DNA of 64,000 nucleotides, taken from the NCBI GenBank assembly GCA_014155875.1, contig JACEFZ010022401.1:212501-276500 (forward strand), given 5' to 3'. Below, one piece after another: positions 35,326 through 46,794 of this stretch; position 1 is the stretch's first letter; each line of letters starts with the position of its first letter. Source of the stretch: Cepaea nemoralis (taxonomy: Eukaryota; Mollusca; Gastropoda; Stylommatophora; Helicidae). Made by a program: the position numbers and the translations under genes. Under the pieces are notes generated by a model. That model was not told the origin of the DNA. It was given only the letters and a program-made list of their open reading frames with translations, and ran no database searches.

Positions 35326-35510
35326 GTTGCATGTCCTTTGTATGACGTTAAAACCAACACCAATATTTATTTGTTGTTTGCGATTTTCTAGACAGTTTCA
35401 TCTTCTGTAGTTTTGCATTGCCTTCTGGACTAACGAAGTTCATATCATTGTGAAAATGAACGCAAAGCGATTTGCTCCTAATTTGACCGCAGCTGACTCC
35501 CAAAAGCAAG
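35326..35510 (-). mobile_element. SINE body A, diverged
   Basis: TTGCATGTCCTTTGTATGAC, AAACCAACACCAATATTTAT, GTTTGCGATTTTCTAGACAG and TAGTTTTGCATTGCCTTCTG, then the head part GCGATTTGCTCC. It resembles the 57.7-kb copy. Confidence 0.65.
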
Positions 35511-35689
35511 TATGACTGAGGAATTTAAGATGGACAGCTGAGACATACGTAAATGCACAAAGATAAACAGTACACGCATATTGTCATTGGAACACAATCA
35601 CAATGTACGATGAGAAAGATGAAGGCAGTCACGCTTCCGTCAGAGTGGCTGGTTTCATTTCAGCAATTAGCAACAGAGAGCGCCTGTTG

Positions 35690-36070
35690 AATTCCTCCTC
35701 CCCCTCCCCCACGATGACATGCTGGTGTGGTGGGAAATGAGCAGGTGAACATATTGGCTGGATCTACACCGCTGGGTGGTGTATTGGTGCAAGATAAGGC
35801 AGGCGTGGTCAAAGCCCTTTGGAACCGTGTGTGTAGTGCAGAAGAGCAGATAGATCATCATGGCTGGGAGAGAATTGTGCTGCAGGGAGTGACCAGATGA
35901 TCTGGTCAACACTCAGGACTCCGAAGACAGGCTAGACGGACACATAATCAAACTGCTACTGGTACCATATTAGTATTAGGACTCTTCGTTGGCTGTTGAA
36001 GATGAAGACGGATCACTATGGGAATGTCCCGAGTGCAGTGATGTCGGTTCTTGACTCAACGCAACTCAAT
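35690..36070 (+). mobile_element. RNase-H-type LINE 3' end, best copy
   Basis: An open stretch reads AGVVGNEQVNILAGSTPLGG, then KAGVVKALWNRVCSAEEQ and GWERIVLQGVTR, with a stop; then RRQARRTHNQTATGTIL. The GNExxNxLA pattern matches the end of the RNase H domain of I/Nimb-group LINEs, and the following residues match their C-terminal tail. Downstream TGTTGAAGATGAAGACGG and GAGTGCAGTGATGTCGG is the 3' end shared with 9.5, 29.4 and 37.2 kb. Stops and 5' truncation make it inactive. Confidence 0.72.
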
Positions 36071-36124
36071 CAAACATGTATGACTCTTTTAAACGCCATG
36101 AGAAATATGGTGCTAGCAATATAC

Positions 36125-36870
36125 TTTTTATAGAAGAATCGGTTGGAGTGGGGAGTTGAGGATGAAACTGTGGGAGTGAGGAATCGAGTATGGAACTCTT
36201 AGTGTGGGGAGTTTAGTATGGAACTCAATGAGTAGGGAATCGAATAATAAATTCTTCAAGTGACGAATTTAGAATGAGACTGTTGGATTAGGGAATCATG
36301 CATGGACCTATTGAAGTAGTGCATCAATTATAGAACTGTTGGAGTGGGGAAAATAGTGTGAAGGTCTTTGAGAGTAGAATTTAATACATCCATTGGGTTG
36401 GGGAACTGAGTATGGAACTGTTGGAGTGGGGAACTGATTAAGGAAATGTTGAAGTGGGGAAACGTATGCGGATTTTTTAAAACTATGAAAATTCGCATCT
36501 GAGTACAGAACTATCGCAGAGGTAATCGAGTATAGAACTTTTAAAGTGGGAAATAGAGTATGTAATTGGTGGAGTGGAGAAATGCGTATGGATCGGTGGA
36601 AAAGGGGATTCAAATATGGAATTGTTGGAGTTTGGAATCGAGTATCCAACTGTTATATTGGGAAATCTAGTATCGAGCTGTTTTGTTAGGAAATTGAGTA
36701 TGGAATTGTTGAATTGGGAAATCGGGTATGCAATTGTTACAATGGGGAATCGAATTTGAAACTGATTACGTAGGAGATCGAGTATAGAGCTATTCGATTG
36801 GGGAATACAAAATGAACATGCTGGAATGGAAAACCGAGTCTGTAACTCGTCGATGGTTCCCATGTGCAAC
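36125..36870 (+). repeat. ~28-30-bp degenerate repeat, ~25 units
   Basis: GTATGGAACTGTTGGAGTGG and GGAATCGA recur with many substitutions and small length changes. It is older than the other arrays here. Confidence 0.8.
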
Positions 36871-36916
36871 TAACTAGCTTGTAACAGAAATACTTCAGCT
36901 CCCACATACTCCCACA

Positions 36917-37179
36917 AGGGAGTCTCCGTGGCGAAGTAGTCAAGCCGTCTGACTCGGGCTCCAAAGGTTATGTGTTCGATTCCGGGTCGCGTTCTTCGGT
37001 TCAAGGGTGCATTTTTTTCGGAGACTCCTGGGGTGGTCACTGGAGCTACGGAGTTCGTGCTTTGTGCAACGCTTTCGATAGTTCGCTGCGGAAAGAGATT
37101 GTGCCGTATGGGATAAAACCCGGTGCAATGAAGCCTAATCTGTAGACTTTTAAGCGACTTTAATTTTCTAAGCGTCTAC
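36917..37179 (+). mobile_element. SINE family B, with 9-bp TSD
   Basis: GAGTCTCCGTGGCGAAGTAG (A box) and GTGTTCGATTCCGGG (perfect B box) form a tRNA-like head. The body contains TGCATTTTTTTCGGAGACTC, GAGCTACGGAGTTCGTGC and AAACCCGGTGCAATGAAGCC. ACTCCCACA stands on both sides (36908-36916, 37180-37188), a TSD. Best copy of the family. Confidence 0.88.
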
Positions 37180-37188
37180 ACTCCCACA

Positions 37189-37255
37189 TATGCTGTAGGT
37201 GAATGAGTCTCGATGGGCTTGCCCGTAGTGTAGTGACGTCGATTCTTCGTTGTAA
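37189..37255 (+). mobile_element. RNase-H-type LINE 3' terminus fragment
   Basis: GGTGAATGAGTCTCGATGGG, CTTGCCCGTAGTGTAGTGAC and GTCGATTCTTCG align with the terminal portion of the 36.0-kb copy. Confidence 0.5.
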
Positions 37256-37725
37256 TTATCATAGTAGATACTTGTAAATGGCCGACATAAGCGTCGTGGT
37301 AGTATAGTGGGGATATGGTCCAACGATCTGATCTAGTCTACAGGAATGTTTCAACACATTCACCAAACTGGTCAGGATTATTACAAACTTGTTTTTTGGG
37401 CTTCTATGTGGACCCAGTATAATATAGGTACCAGGTAATATCATGAAAAATAAAGGCGTCCCGCGAATTATTTACCACATCACACATCTAGGATATATTG
37501 GTTTATTAAACGTATGAGGTTAGAACCACATACTCACCAGACTGCATAGTGTGTAAAATGTCGTTTTCTGGTGTGTCCGACTGTTGGGTGATTACGCATC
37601 CCACTACGCCAACACGTATAATATACGTTGTCCCAAGAAGAGAGACTATCTATAATATTCTTGCCTCTAAAGTCACCCACAACATTTAGCGTGTAATAAC
37701 GTCATTCTTTGAATGCTTCCACTTT
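37256..37725. other. Unassigned stretch
   Basis: A tRNA-like start (CGTGGTAGTATAGTGGGGA at ~37293) lacks any matching B box or acceptor stem. Otherwise no feature recognised. Confidence 0.35.
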
Positions 37726-37737
37726 ATAATAGGAGAT

Positions 37738-38074
37738 GGGACGCAGAGGTGTTTCCAAGGCACCAGGGCCGGGTTATATACTGGCCAAGACCTATTGACG
37801 CGTCCTCGTCGAGCGTCCTGGGCAACAGGTCCCTTCGGGGTCCTAGCTAAAGTCAGTAGGATCGCCGATTCCTCCGAAGTCGGAGAGTGTCTGCCTGTAC
37901 GGCGAGGAACCACCAGTCTGCACACCAATAAGCCAGACATGGGACAACGGATACTCACGCAAAACTCAGGTCCTGTATGACATCACACTGATGTTGGACA
38001 ACAGGATGCCTTCATCAGACATACAGGACTTCGCGTTGGAGCTCAAGCCAACGAACACAAGCAAGCAAGCAAGC
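37738..38074 (+). mobile_element. CAAG-tailed retroposon, copy 2, 12-bp TSD
   Basis: ATAATAGGAGAT is present at 37726-37737 and 38075-38086, a perfect 12-bp TSD. The 337-bp element begins GGGACGCAGAGGTGTTTCC, carries TTATATACTGGCCAAG, CGGAGAGTGTCTGCCTGTAC and GATGTTGGACAACAGGATGC, and ends (CAAG)n. It is almost identical to the inverted copy at 15.6 kb, suggesting recent activity. It codes nothing longer than ~90 codons, so it is a SINE or a 5'-truncated LINE end. Confidence 0.92.
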
Positions 38075-38086
38075 ATAATAGGAGAT

Positions 38087-38390
38087 CATTATCATCATCT
38101 TCCACTTTTGCCGTCAAGGGTCGTATAGAGGAATAATTGGTGCTCCAGCGCCCGATTGGTGACACTGGAAAGTGTCATTACAATGTCTTTCATGTCTTTA
38201 ATCCATATTCTTCTCGGGCGTTCTCTTGCTCTTGTAGCAGATCTTTTTTTTTTAATGTAGAGCCGTAGGTAGTTGATGGTGTTGCATTCTAACGATATGG
38301 CCAAACCATGTGATCTTCTGCTGTTCAATATATGTTGCAATAAGTGTTGATCCCACAGCCAGTCTGATGGTTTCATTCCTTATTCAGTGT
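38087..38390 (-). mobile_element. LINE post-RT fragment
   Basis: The reverse strand encodes SDWLWDQHLLQHILNSRRSH, HGLAISLEC, RARERPRRIWIKDMKDI and TNRALEHQLF, in the pattern of a WFGH / RGRPR-W-DD type LINE C-terminus. ATGATGATAATGA at the 3' end may be the simple tail. Confidence 0.6.
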
Positions 38391-38569
38391 CAGGTAGTAG
38401 AGTTAAACACTCGAAACTCTAACATTTCGGGCACATAAGAATTTAAAATACTAACATGAAATAAAATAAATAAACAATTATAACAAATAAATAAATAAAA
38501 TAATCAATATATCTCCATAACTAAAAAATTATACCAGAAAAGACAGAAGAGAAATACACATTCATGATT

Positions 38570-38990
38570 CATTCCTATGCATAACTTGTCCCTCATAACT
38601 TATCTCCCTCAACCAATCCACGCCAATCCGTGTATCTCTTGCTATCTCCTGCAGCTCTCTCCATGTCCTCTCTGTATCATTCATCTCTATCTGTAATTCT
38701 CTTTTCCGTGTTCTAAAATGTGTCTAGTTATATTGTCTTCTGGTTTTCTCAATCTGTGTCCTCATCGGAACCAGCGTCTCATAACAGTATTTTATATTTC
38801 TCTTGATCACAAGCCAGATATCCTGATCCTGTTACTGGCATGTGTAAATTATCTATCACATCTTGCATCGATTTACATTGTGATATTCCTCTTCTCCATA
38901 ATTGTATTTTCTAGATATTCGTCTTTTATATGTCCAAATTTGTTCAATTTTTCTCATATTTGGTTGTCTAAATAACCAGCCTTCTACAAT
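38570..38990 (-). mobile_element. LINE post-RT fragment, diverged
   Basis: The reverse strand reads RRISRKYNYGEEEYH, then RKPEDNITR, ENTEKRITDRDE and YREDMERAAGDSKRYTDW. The final RGLVEG resembles the WRELVEGL ending of the fragment at 40.7 kb. Many stops. Confidence 0.5.
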
Positions 38991-39191
38991 GTTGAGTTGC
39001 AGTTAAATAAATATGTTTGTTCTCTTTTTAGTCCTGCTATTAGCCACAGTACACATCCACAAGACCTGGAATCTTCTGTAACACTTATGATCTTCGGCGT
39101 ATATGTTGTCTTTTAGCTGATTGGTTTACCACCCAAGATTCGCATCGTAAGCTGCCCATCGAACATGTGTGCTTATAGAACTCCAGCACTT

Positions 39192-39460
39192 GATGTTCAA
39201 TCTGTTTAAATCTAACGAATCTGATGCCCAATCTGTTTAAATCTAACGAATTTGATGCTCAGTCTGTTTAAATTTAATAAATGTGATGTTCAATCTGTTT
39301 ACATGTAATGAATGTGATGTTCAATCTGTTTAAATCTAATGAATTTGATGTTCAATGTGTTTTAATCTAATGAATCTGATGCTCGGTCTGTTTAAGTCTA
39401 ATGAATGTGATGTTCAATGTGTTTCAATCTAATGAATTTAATGTTCAGTCTGTTTACATG
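39192..39460 (+). repeat. 31-bp repeat, ~8 units
   Basis: TGATGTTCAATCTGTTTAAA and TCTAATGAATT recur at a 31-base period, with variants GCTCAGTCTG and ACATGTAATG. Confidence 0.9.
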
Positions 39461-39564
39461 TAACCAACCTGTTTAGGCGCTCTTGTCCTGCTGTTAGACA
39501 CCTACAAATCCATGAATCGTGTGGTAACCATTCAATAGAGAACGGTAGAAGGCATACGCGGTAA

Positions 39565-39822
39565 TGTGATGGGATGGAATGTGAAGATAAGGAATGTGAG
39601 GAGGTGGAATGTGAGGAGGTGGAATGTGATGAGGTGGAATGTAAAGATATGGAATGTGAGGAGATGGAATGTGAAGATATGGAATGTGAGGAGGTGAAAT
39701 GTAAGGAGGTGGAATGTGAGGAGGTGGAATGTGATGAGGTGGAATGTCAGGAGATGGACTGTGAGGAGATGGAATGTGAGGAGATGGAATCTGAGGAGAC
39801 AGAATGTGAGGAGATGGAATGT
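39565..39822 (+). repeat. 15-bp array, left half
   Basis: ~17 units of GAGGAGATGGAATGT and single-base variants. Because 15 is divisible by three, an ORF repeats EEMEC/EEVEC. The flank GCTGTTAGACAC...GAGAACGG...GGCATACGCGGTA before it is repeated before the right half, so the whole block was duplicated. Confidence 0.93.
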
Positions 39823-40226
39823 TTAGTTTAGTTTAGTTGAGTTCAGTCGTTGGATCAACATCACGGCAACCCTTAAGTGCTCCGTTTTCCTCCTAACTCA
39901 AACCTGAGTCTGGAGAAACTCAGCTCAATGCACGAACTCCGTTGCGTCGGCGAGGATCCTGAAATACTTTGGGTAGATGTTTAACTCGAAATTTTGCCCG
40001 GGCAGCGCCGTTAGGCTACTCTTTTTCGATTTCCAACCGCCAAGGGATTTTTTTACGTGCGCAACAATACACACGGGCGTCCGATCTCACTACCCAGAGA
40101 CCAGGGGAAATTTTATTACTGGAAGTCCAGATGGATTTTTTAAATAAATCCCGGTCCTCACCGGGGCCTGAACACGGAACCTCCAGCACTCGAGGCGGAC
40201 ACCATACCTCGAGACCACTCAGCCCC
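39823..40226 (-). mobile_element. SINE family D with (CTAAA)n tail
   Basis: The reverse strand starts GGGGCTGAGTGGTCTCGAGG (A box) with GTGTTCAGGCCCCGG (B box) about 50 bases on, and ends AACTCAACTAAACTAAAC. GAGGAGATGGAATGT lies on both sides; this may be a 15-bp TSD or simply two array units. The body includes a stretch rich in TTTTTACGTGCGC. Confidence 0.8.
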
Positions 40227-40545
40227 GAGGAGATGGAATGTGAGGAGATGGAATGTAAAGAGAGCTGTTAGACACATACAAATCCAAAGATCATGTGATA
40301 CATATTCAAGAGAGAACGACAGATGGCATACACGGTATTGTGAGGAGATGGAATGTGAAGAGATGGAATGTAAAGAGATGGAATGTCAGGAGATGGAATG
40401 TCTGGAGATTGAATGTGAGGAAATGGCATGTCAGGAGATGGAATGTGAGAAAATGGATTGTGAGGATATGGATTGTGAGGAGAGGAGTGTGAGGAGAGGA
40501 ATGTGAGAAGATGGAATTTAGGGGATGCAATGTCAGGAGATGAAA
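40227..40545 (+). repeat. 15-bp array, right half
   Basis: Further GAGATGGAATGTGAG units, broken by GCTGTTAGACACATACAAATC through GGCATACACGG, the duplicated flank. Units decay towards the right. Confidence 0.92.
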
Positions 40546-40639
40546 TGGAAAGAGGCTCCCTGTAAGAGACAGAACACGCCGAAGATCAATTGCCATTGGC
40601 CTTCTCCGTGTAGATAGTATCTGGTGTGATCTGATTAAG

Positions 40640-41960
40640 ACATTCTCTTCAGCTGCCCGTTATCTCCCATTGAGATATAGGCCCTCTACCAACTCTCGCC
40701 AAGCCGCCCTATCTTTTGCGATCTCGTGAAGCCCATGCATGTCTTCCCCAATATTATTCACCCCTCTCTAATTCTCTTCGCCGTGTGTTTTAGGTTTCCC
40801 TCTCGTTTGTTTGTCCTGTAAGTTCCAGAGAAAGGACTTTCTACGTATACTATTATTATGTTTTCTCAGTGTTTGTCCTATCTAGCACAAGCGTCTAATC
40901 TTCTCTTTTTGATTGGTTGTAATCTGTCTAGTATGCTCTCAGAACTCCACATGAATATTTCTGTCATACCATGTTAGTCATATTAACCAGCGCAGGCACC
41001 AATGACTGAATGTTTATAATTTATTAGTAATGGTTTTAGTCACCGTTTCTAATTTATACAACAGTATCAATGTAACGTTCTTTCTTTCTTTTCTTTTGTC
41101 CATCACTATTCTATGCTGTTAGTTGTCGCAAGATTGTTTCATGATTGGTTTACGAACTAGGGTTCTGTCGCTTGGTATGCTGAAATGTTGTGGGTTTTCA
41201 AGGTGGTGATGACTCTGTTGATCCATCTTTTTCGCAGTCTCCTCTGCTTCTTGATGTTTCAATTTTCATGTTGTATGTTTTGGCTGCTGGTGACATTGGG
41301 TTAATTCTCACTAAATGGCCGAACCTAACGAATTTACAATTTAACGTAAGGGTTCAATATTCTAAGTTTGGACTTGTTGTAATACTAGTTGTAAATGTTT
41401 TCCCATAAATGTTCTAGTTATATATGAGGTCCTCGTGCTGTCTGTATTCTTATTTTAATATCTGTACCTGTTTTCTCATCTTTGTTTACAGTTTAAAGCT
41501 GGTTTAAGGGGGAGAGGATCGACTTGATTGCATCGGATTTTATCCCATATGGCTCGGCCTCTTTCCAATGGGCGGCCTACCGAAAGCGTCGCACAAAGCA
41601 CGAACTCCGTAGCTCCAGCGACGATTTTCAGGAAATTGCACACAAGATTGCACTCGTGAACCGAATGATTCAGTCAATATTTGAAACATCAACCTTCGGT
41701 TTGTGAGGCAAGCGATTTAACGACATCGCCACGGAGACTCCCATCAGTCTTGCCAGATCTTGTTCTATATTACTACCTAAGTGTACGAACCAGCTCTCGA
41801 TGTGAGGTATCACCACGAAAGGTTGGGGAACTATTTGCTTGATTCGGCGTCATTATCTTTGTCTTTGTTATATCCATTTTTGGACATAATTGTTGTGAAA
41901 TTTTATTACGTGTATTTAGTTTATCTTGCAACTGAGCTACCCAAGCTTAATGCTTAGTAC
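40640..41960 (-). mobile_element. Composite LINE remnant interrupted by a SINE
   Basis: Read from right to left on the minus strand: QDKLNTRNK and KTKIMTPNQANSS (RT thumb region); then, beyond the SINE, TGTDIKIRIQTARG; a segment with IYNMKIE-like and RRLRKRWINRVITTLK; and RRLCWIGQTLRKHNNSIRRK, TRGKPKTHG and EIAKDRAAWRELVEGL. The order suits an RT-to-C-terminus series, although the middle part seems to come from a different LINE. Heavily mutated. Confidence 0.62.
41505..41742 (-). mobile_element. SINE family B inside LINE remnant
   Basis: The reverse strand begins GAGTCTCCGTGGCGATGTCG, then a decayed B-box area, GAGCTACGGAGTTCGTGC and ATGGGATAAAATCCG. LINE reading resumes on both sides. Confidence 0.8.
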
Positions 41961-42015
41961 AAATTCCCCCAGTACAGTAACACTTAGCTGTTGTTAGATA
42001 TGTGTAAATGGTCCC

Positions 42016-43906
42016 TGTCATGAAAATCACCGTGGATTAACCAGTTGATGATAACACAGGCGGTCTGATTAACGGCATGTTTTCAAGGCCACAATTGTTT
42101 TTAACAAATACAGAAAAAACAAGTCGGATCCAAGTAGAATTGCCCGGTTCGGGAGATAAAACAGTCCCGTCTGTCATTGAGAATTTCCCGACATCAAACG
42201 AAATGGCGGCTTTGATTGTCACCACACGACGGAAAGTTGTAGGCTTGTTATTGTGAACATTGGGACACCTGCATGACATCAAAAACGTCACGTGAACAAT
42301 TCAAGGCTGTTTGCCAAGAAACATGATTTGTGTACGTTAGTGTAACTCAGACAGTTTACGTAGGCAGAAGTGATAGCTGGCTCGATCCGTGTGGAATAGA
42401 ATCGCCTGTGTTCGTTTTCGCTTAACATGTGTCTTTTATGGCAAATGGTGTATTCGATTCAGAGATTGAGTCAGAATGGAATAAGGTATTTTAAGGATCG
42501 CATCTAGCTATAAATAATGTGGAATAGCTTAGAAATATAGTTAGAACTATATCATTGTGTTGTTGCATTGTGGTTAGGTAGTCAAGGAATATCAGCGACA
42601 ATAGGCAGTCACATTGTTAAGATTAACTAGTGTAAGAAGGCAGGTGGCTCCGCTGATGGGGAATAGTGAAATGGGATGATATTTGGGGAGATTGGGGATG
42701 GGGAGTATGTCCAATGGTAGGATCTTCCAGTGAGGTCTGCTGGGGGGGGGGGGGGGTCTACACTTTACATTTTGCTCTGTCCTGTCTTAACCCACCGCAA
42801 ACCGGAGTGAAGAGCTCCTCTGCCCATGACAGAATTGGTTCACTGTCATGTATCTGAGTGAGGATGTCAGCCTACCCCCATCCAATGGAGGTCAAAGACA
42901 GATGCTCTCACCAAGTGTATGGTTTTCTCTTTTACAGGTTCCCTTAGGTCACTCAAGCCACTGAGAATGGAGACCTTAGTGCAGGCAGTTATTCAGCAAA
43001 TTTTGCACTGGGCCCATGATGAAAAGGGTTTAAAGGAACAATCATGAGAGTATTTATTAAACGTCACACGTTAGCAGAATACTAGAGATTGTTTTCTCCG
43101 CATCATTTTTGAGAAGGAACAATCGTGAAATTAATGTTTCAAACATAACATGTGAATAGAACAAGAGACTTGTTTTTTTTTAACACCACATGGGAAAAGT
43201 CCAGTGGGTATTATGTTTTCACACGACAGTTGAAAAGACTAATAGGTACGGTTTTTCCACATCACATGGGAATAGAACAGTATAAACTGATTAGGAAGTT
43301 ATTATAACAATGGTCTTGTGAACAGTAGACACTTTAGACAAGAAGTACATATATTTTCAAAGAACAGTATTTTCGTGTCCTCATTAGACAAGGATGTTAT
43401 AAGTCTAAGAATAATCGGGACATGTGATAACGATGTGTGATCCCGGCAGGATCAGGGTCAGACTGTGACTAGTTTCTTTTGAGTTATCAAACAGTCACCG
43501 GTGGAAGTCTACCTCTATCAGGATGGACACATACCTTGGTGAGGTCATTGTGGACTGAATGAAGATGTGGTGTGATCCTTTCTGGGATGATCGGGCTGGG
43601 CTCTTCAGCTACTTGGTCTAAGTCTGCACCCACTAGAATATTCGACACACATTCTACACATTACACACACACACACTTCTCACACCTATACTCTTGGTTT
43701 AATAAATTATTTTGTATTTATTTGTTAAAGCTAGAGTTATGGAGTATGTTATGTTGGGGAGGAGTGAGAGGGGGCATGATCCAGGAGTTTTGTGGACGGA
43801 GTCTGGTGGTTTCTCTATGACAATAATATTGGGTTAATAAAAATGTGGGTGCTGATTCCCCTCACTCCAGGGACGACACTAAAGTAAGAAGGGATAACTT
43901 ACGACA
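42016..43906. mobile_element. Solo LTR 1, 1.89 kb
   Basis: It starts TGTCATGAAAATC and ends AACTTACGACA, so it has TG...CA ends with 4-bp TGTC/GACA inverted tips. The 5-mer GTCCC precedes (42011-42015) and follows (43907-43911) exactly. A homologous unit with identical ends and a different TSD lies at 46.8 kb. TTAATAAAAATG before the right end may be the poly(A) signal. No gag/pol is present. Five-base TSDs fit Gypsy or Bel-Pao; the length is large for either. Confidence 0.92.
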
Positions 43907-44104
43907 GTCCCTTTATTGCACTCTCATTCCCCCATAAGTGTCTAGTCTCCTCCTATAGATGACACAAACAGAATTTCAGTACAGTTCACGAAACTCTTTG
44001 AACCTACGAGGATACTAATATATACCATAATCGAACAAACTTTAACCATTCGTTTTGCAGGTTGGTTTTCTCATTTTGAAATTTAGCATGGTTAGAGACC
44101 TGCG

Positions 44105-44665
44105 TATCTGTACAACTATCTCCGAACAGCCATAACAACGAATGGGAGGTGCCTTGAAGAATCTCTATGGCAAAGGTTGCCTTTTGCAAAATGGAAAACA
44201 TACTGGTCAATACAAAGATGTCAATTACAACGAGAAAAAGAGTGTTGAAATGCTACACGGAGCCTGCACTTTTGTCTGGATGTAAAACTTGGACAATGAA
44301 CTAAAAAAATATAATGGCAGTGGCAATAGGGTTTCTGTAAAAAATGCGAAGAATACCATGGACAGGCAGAAAACCAATGAGCAAGTCCTATAAGAAATAA
44401 GTGAAAGCAGTATACTGATTAGAGAAATTAGAAGTAGGCAGTTAAGATTTTTTGGGTACGTCATGAGAAGCAATAAACTGAAGAACTTGTGACCACTGGC
44501 AAGATTGAGGGAAAGAGAAAGATGTGTAAGCAGGGATGTAAATACCTGGAAGGCTTGGCCACGTAGCATGGTCGAAACAGGAACACTGAGCTGATCCAAG
44601 ACTCTAGTCACCGTGTGAGGTGGCGAAAGATGACCGCCCAAGCTTATCGGCATGGCACATTTTTT
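44105..44665 (+). mobile_element. RTE-like LINE 3' part, heavily decayed
   Basis: Recognisable words: ATGGGAGGTGCCTTGAAGA, TTTGCAAAATGGAAAACATA, GAGAAAAAGAGTGTTGAAATG, ATACCATGGACAGGCAG, GGCATGGCACAT. They align in order with 53.8-54.9 kb. No frame stays open for long. Confidence 0.75.
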
Positions 44666-44869
44666 GGCATGCTCTTGTCAATTTGTAACTGCCTAGGAAA
44701 TATTTTACGCACACATCATGCTCAAGGCCCTCATATTTATTCTCACTATTGTCAGAAACCTCAAAATTGAGCAAAGCAAGAATAATTTACCCACCCCGAG
44801 AACGTTATTGACTGTAGCAGGATAAGTCAGTATGTAAAAATGAAACAAGAGTCATTTTGAAACATTATA

Positions 44870-45108
44870 GCTTTGAAACCAAGCGTAGTCCATACACACT
44901 ATTTCTAGTACTGCTGGACATAATGTTTGCGTGTGGATTAGCTTTCCCTATTAACAGTGCCCCTCGTCATTAGGTGAACCCACTCCGACGTCAGAGGTAC
45001 TTGTAATTTACGTCCCCAAGTCAAGGACGAGAGGTCAACATTTTACCTCGGCATCAGCACACCGCATGTTTAAGAACACGCATTCTTATCCATTCGGCCA
45101 TGCTGACC
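44870..45108 (-). mobile_element. SINE, head H4 + body C
   Basis: The reverse strand: GGTCAGCATGGCCGAATGG, GCGTGTTCTTAAACATGCGG, GTCCTTGACTTGGGGACG, GTACCTCTGACGTCGGAG and GGAAAGCTAATCCACACGC. Part between the B box and GTTGACC appears deleted. Confidence 0.82.
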
Positions 45109-45225
45109 TACAATGTTTCGTTTTAAACTCCTGGCATTTTGGTCAAGCTTTGCTGGACGGAAGTTGATAGAAATCATGGTGGGAAATATTCGTTCACATT
45201 CAGGTTTAATGCCCAGGAGCGGCTG

Positions 45226-45475
45226 CCGTGTGGCTAGATTGTCGGGCTCTCTTTCGGGAGACCCGGATTTGAATCCTCGGTAATTTGTGGATATTTTTCT
45301 GCGGGTGAGAAAAGGACAATCCTAACCTGCACAGTCGGCGGCGACTGCACTAGCCGGGTGGCCTGAATTCCTCTGGCTCAAGACACATCCTCACCCCCTC
45401 CTGGTCCTACAATTCAATGTTCTATAGGCAGTAGTTGACAAACAATTTATACCACAATTACACCACCGCTAATGT
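45226..45475 (+). mobile_element. SINE family E
   Basis: A tRNA-like head with GTGTGGCTAGATTGTCGGGC and GGATTTGAATCCTCGG (B box) 30-40 bases apart, then GAGAAAAGGACAATCC and GCCGGGTGGCCTGAATTCC. There is a single copy here, so this rests on promoter boxes alone. Confidence 0.55.
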
Positions 45476-45544
45476 AACAGTCTCTGCTGTGATACTGAAA
45501 AATCCTGCTTAATAGACCTAAACAAACATTTCCTGAATAATCCA

Positions 45545-45738
45545 TTGAGGAACCATTTGAGGCCGCTAAGACAGTTCATAATTAAACACACATGTATTGG
45601 TTGACGCTCAAAGAAGGACAAGGAGGAAGTAGAAAGTAGAGGACGCATTAGACAACATAAACATTGAAGTTATAGTTACCGACCGGGATTCGAACCTGTC
45701 ACCTCCAAATGACGACGGCGCATGACAAACTAGACACC
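45545..45738 (-). mobile_element. SINE family F, copy 1
   Basis: The reverse strand has GGTGTCTAGTTTGTC and an excellent B box CAGGTTCGAATCCCGG, then GGAAATGT-free body TCAACCAATACATG, TGAACTGTCTTAGCGGCC. The copy at 59.4 kb follows the same order. Confidence 0.72.
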
Positions 45739-46446
45739 TCAGAAACATTTGCTAACTTGAAGTAGGATCACCGAGCTGTTAAATACATGGAACTCGGGGC
45801 AACAGAAACGCTTAATCAGACCGAAGTATTTCAGTTCACACGGCTGGATATTTCATGTCAATAATAATATTAAAATAAACACCTTCTGTAAAGGAATGAT
45901 AGAAATATATGATCAAATCTATGTGACAGCAGAAAATAAATGCATAACTTGGATACAAGACTAAATCTGAGGCACTGAGTACAATGCAGAGATAACATTT
46001 CAGGCCCTTTGATCGGTCCATTCCCGCTGGCATTGAGGCCACACGCGCTGGATAACCTGGCCAGAGAGTCAATGTTTGTCCCTCACACATCAAATTGTTC
46101 CATTGCCCCCGTTTTCGTTTTAACACCAGAGAAACATGTTTTAACTGTCGACCCAAGTGTTTTCACTGCATATAGAACAATGCTCGCATAGTTTAAATAT
46201 CTGTTCGTGAACATTTCTATTTGCTCATTTTATCCATTTCTTTCTCTTATTCTCTAAAAGAAAACATTACATTGTGTTTTGCTTGAGGTGGTGAAAACCG
46301 TTGTATGTTTGGTCTTGAAGCTTGTGTTACATTTATTATTTATTGTCAACAGTTCATTGGTGGAATACTGGCCTTTCGTATCAGGGAACGCAGGTTCCAG
46401 CACGAGTGATCTGTTAGAAGCCATGTTTAAAGCCCACTATGTCACA
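45739..46446. other. Unassigned stretch
   Basis: A 106-codon minus-strand ORF (45836-46156) has no recognisable domain and no supporting signals. Nothing else visible. Confidence 0.35.
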
Positions 46447-46640
46447 TTTTATTTATGCATATCCAATTTACAGGACATCGCTGTCAACACCAGCATTTTA
46501 CTACAGTTGTTGATGTCTTGGAAAGTGTTTCGTTCAGTAGTTTGTCATTGCTTTCTGTTCCCATACCAACACGTTAGAACCCTAGCGCTACACGGTCTGC
46601 TGCCAAATCGTTCGCCGCTGTATGTTACATTACCTGTATT
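46447..46640 (-). mobile_element. SINE body A
   Basis: ATGCATATCCAATTTACAGG, ACATCGCTGTCAACACCAGC, GATGTCTTGGAAAGTG and CGTTCAGTAGTTTGTCATTG, then head remnants GGTCTGCTGCCAAATCG and GCCGCTGTATG. Confidence 0.8.
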
Positions 46641-46794
46641 TATTTGCATGTCCTGTGATCCTCCGTCCATATGGGATTAATGTACGAGATGATGTGGCCC
46701 TTTACCAGAAGAACATACAAACAGTTAGGTATGAATAGCTCCTGCGTAAAGATGGGACATACTAAACATGTCACTGTGTACATACCTTACAACA

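Noticed and set aside
36917..37000. Functional tRNA gene
   Set aside because: Good A and B boxes but no acceptor stem, and followed by a SINE body with tail and TSD.
37287..37350. tRNA-like start CGTGGTAGTATAGTGG
   Set aside because: No B box, anticodon arm or acceptor pairing found downstream.
39574..39831. Glu/Cys-rich 85-codon protein
   Set aside because: A 15-bp repeat, divisible by three, keeps the frame trivially; duplicated block and SINE insertion argue against a gene.
45836..46156. 106-codon minus-strand ORF
   Set aside because: No motif and no context support; length is compatible with chance.
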